22,800 bases of DNA, taken from assembly GCA_041591635.1 (NCBI GenBank), contig JBFHRO010000025.1, positions 1-22,800 on the forward strand, in the 5' to 3' direction. The DNA comes from JACKOD01 sp041591635 (GTDB lineage: Bacteria; Pseudomonadota; Gammaproteobacteria; Pseudomonadales; Oleiphilaceae). This document shows positions 22,647 through 22,800 of this stretch, in pieces. Position numbers and translations under genes: made by a program. Every line of letters begins with the position of its first letter. Within the stretch, counting starts at the first letter, position 1. The notes under the pieces were generated by a model. It made no database searches. It saw only the letters and a program-made list of their open reading frames with translations, and was not told the origin of the DNA.

Positions 22647-22800
22647 TTAATCCATTGGGAACAGACCGGAACCCGATCGCTCAATCAGTTCCAGCGCCTT
22701 TCCACCACCACGGGCAACGCAAGTCAGGGGATCTTCGGCAACGATGACGGGCAGACCTGTCTCTTCGCTCAAAAGCCGATCAAGGCCCCTGAGCAGAGCG
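22647..22800 (-). CDS. mreB: MreB, actin-like rod-shape protein (C-terminal end only)
   Basis: Only the last 50 codons are inside the window; the gene continues past base 22800. The fragment reads ALLRGLDRLLSEETGLPVIV, then AEDPLTCVARGGGKALELIE, then RSGSGLFPMD and a TAA stop at 22647-22649. The GLPV-A-DPLTCVARG stretch is the diagnostic C-terminal signature of MreB, the cytoplasmic actin homologue that guides elongasome movement. It lies upstream of mreC on the same strand, separated by 227 bases. That gap is long for this operon and contains several hairpins. Confidence 0.95.
   Translation of the reverse strand, partial: ALLRGLDRLLSEETGLPVIVAEDPLTCVARGGGKALELIERSGSGLFPMD

Overview
The window is a run of housekeeping genes from a gammaproteobacterial chromosome. 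Genes are dense, with short gaps and many 4-base start/stop overlaps. Gene order resembles Pseudomonas and related marine orders: mla / yrbG-kds-lpt-rpoN-PTS(Ntr), then the mre-maf-rng-yhdP-nit cluster. I cannot name the genus. I see no mobile element, prophage, CRISPR array, tRNA or rRNA, and no gene cluster that looks like an undescribed system. What is worth a second look is mostly at the DNA and RNA level.

Region 1 (79-3258, minus strand) is mlaFEDCB, which returns mislocalised phospholipids from the outer to the inner membrane. Three of its five genes start with GTG. Region 2 is a 368-base divergent gap (3259-3626) with plausible promoter elements and a small perfect hairpin. Region 3 (3627-13416, plus strand) holds yrbG, kdsD and kdsC (Kdo precursor synthesis), lptC, lptA and lptB (LPS export), rpoN (sigma-54), hpf, ptsN, rapZ and ptsO (nitrogen PTS and envelope-precursor control), and mgtE (Mg2+ transport). 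Region 4 is darP (13524-14048, plus), preceded by a gap with a promoter candidate, a hairpin and a parS-like palindrome.

Region 5 (14076-22800, minus strand) is read in the order mreB (3' end only), mreC, mreD, maf, rng, yhdP and a Nit-type amidase. It runs convergently into darP. These genes cover rod-shape morphogenesis, nucleotide-pool cleaning, RNA processing and phospholipid transport to the outer membrane. Together with region 3, almost the whole window serves envelope construction and its regulation.

The best observations are: (1) mreC appears to start at an ATT codon behind a strong Shine-Dalgarno, after a 227-base hairpin-rich gap from mreB; (2) a 14/16 match to the bacterial parS consensus lies between mgtE and darP; (3) the ptsN-rapZ gap can fold into a closed structure whose last arm reaches the rapZ ribosome binding site; (4) tldD and pmbA, often found next to nit and darP, are absent here.
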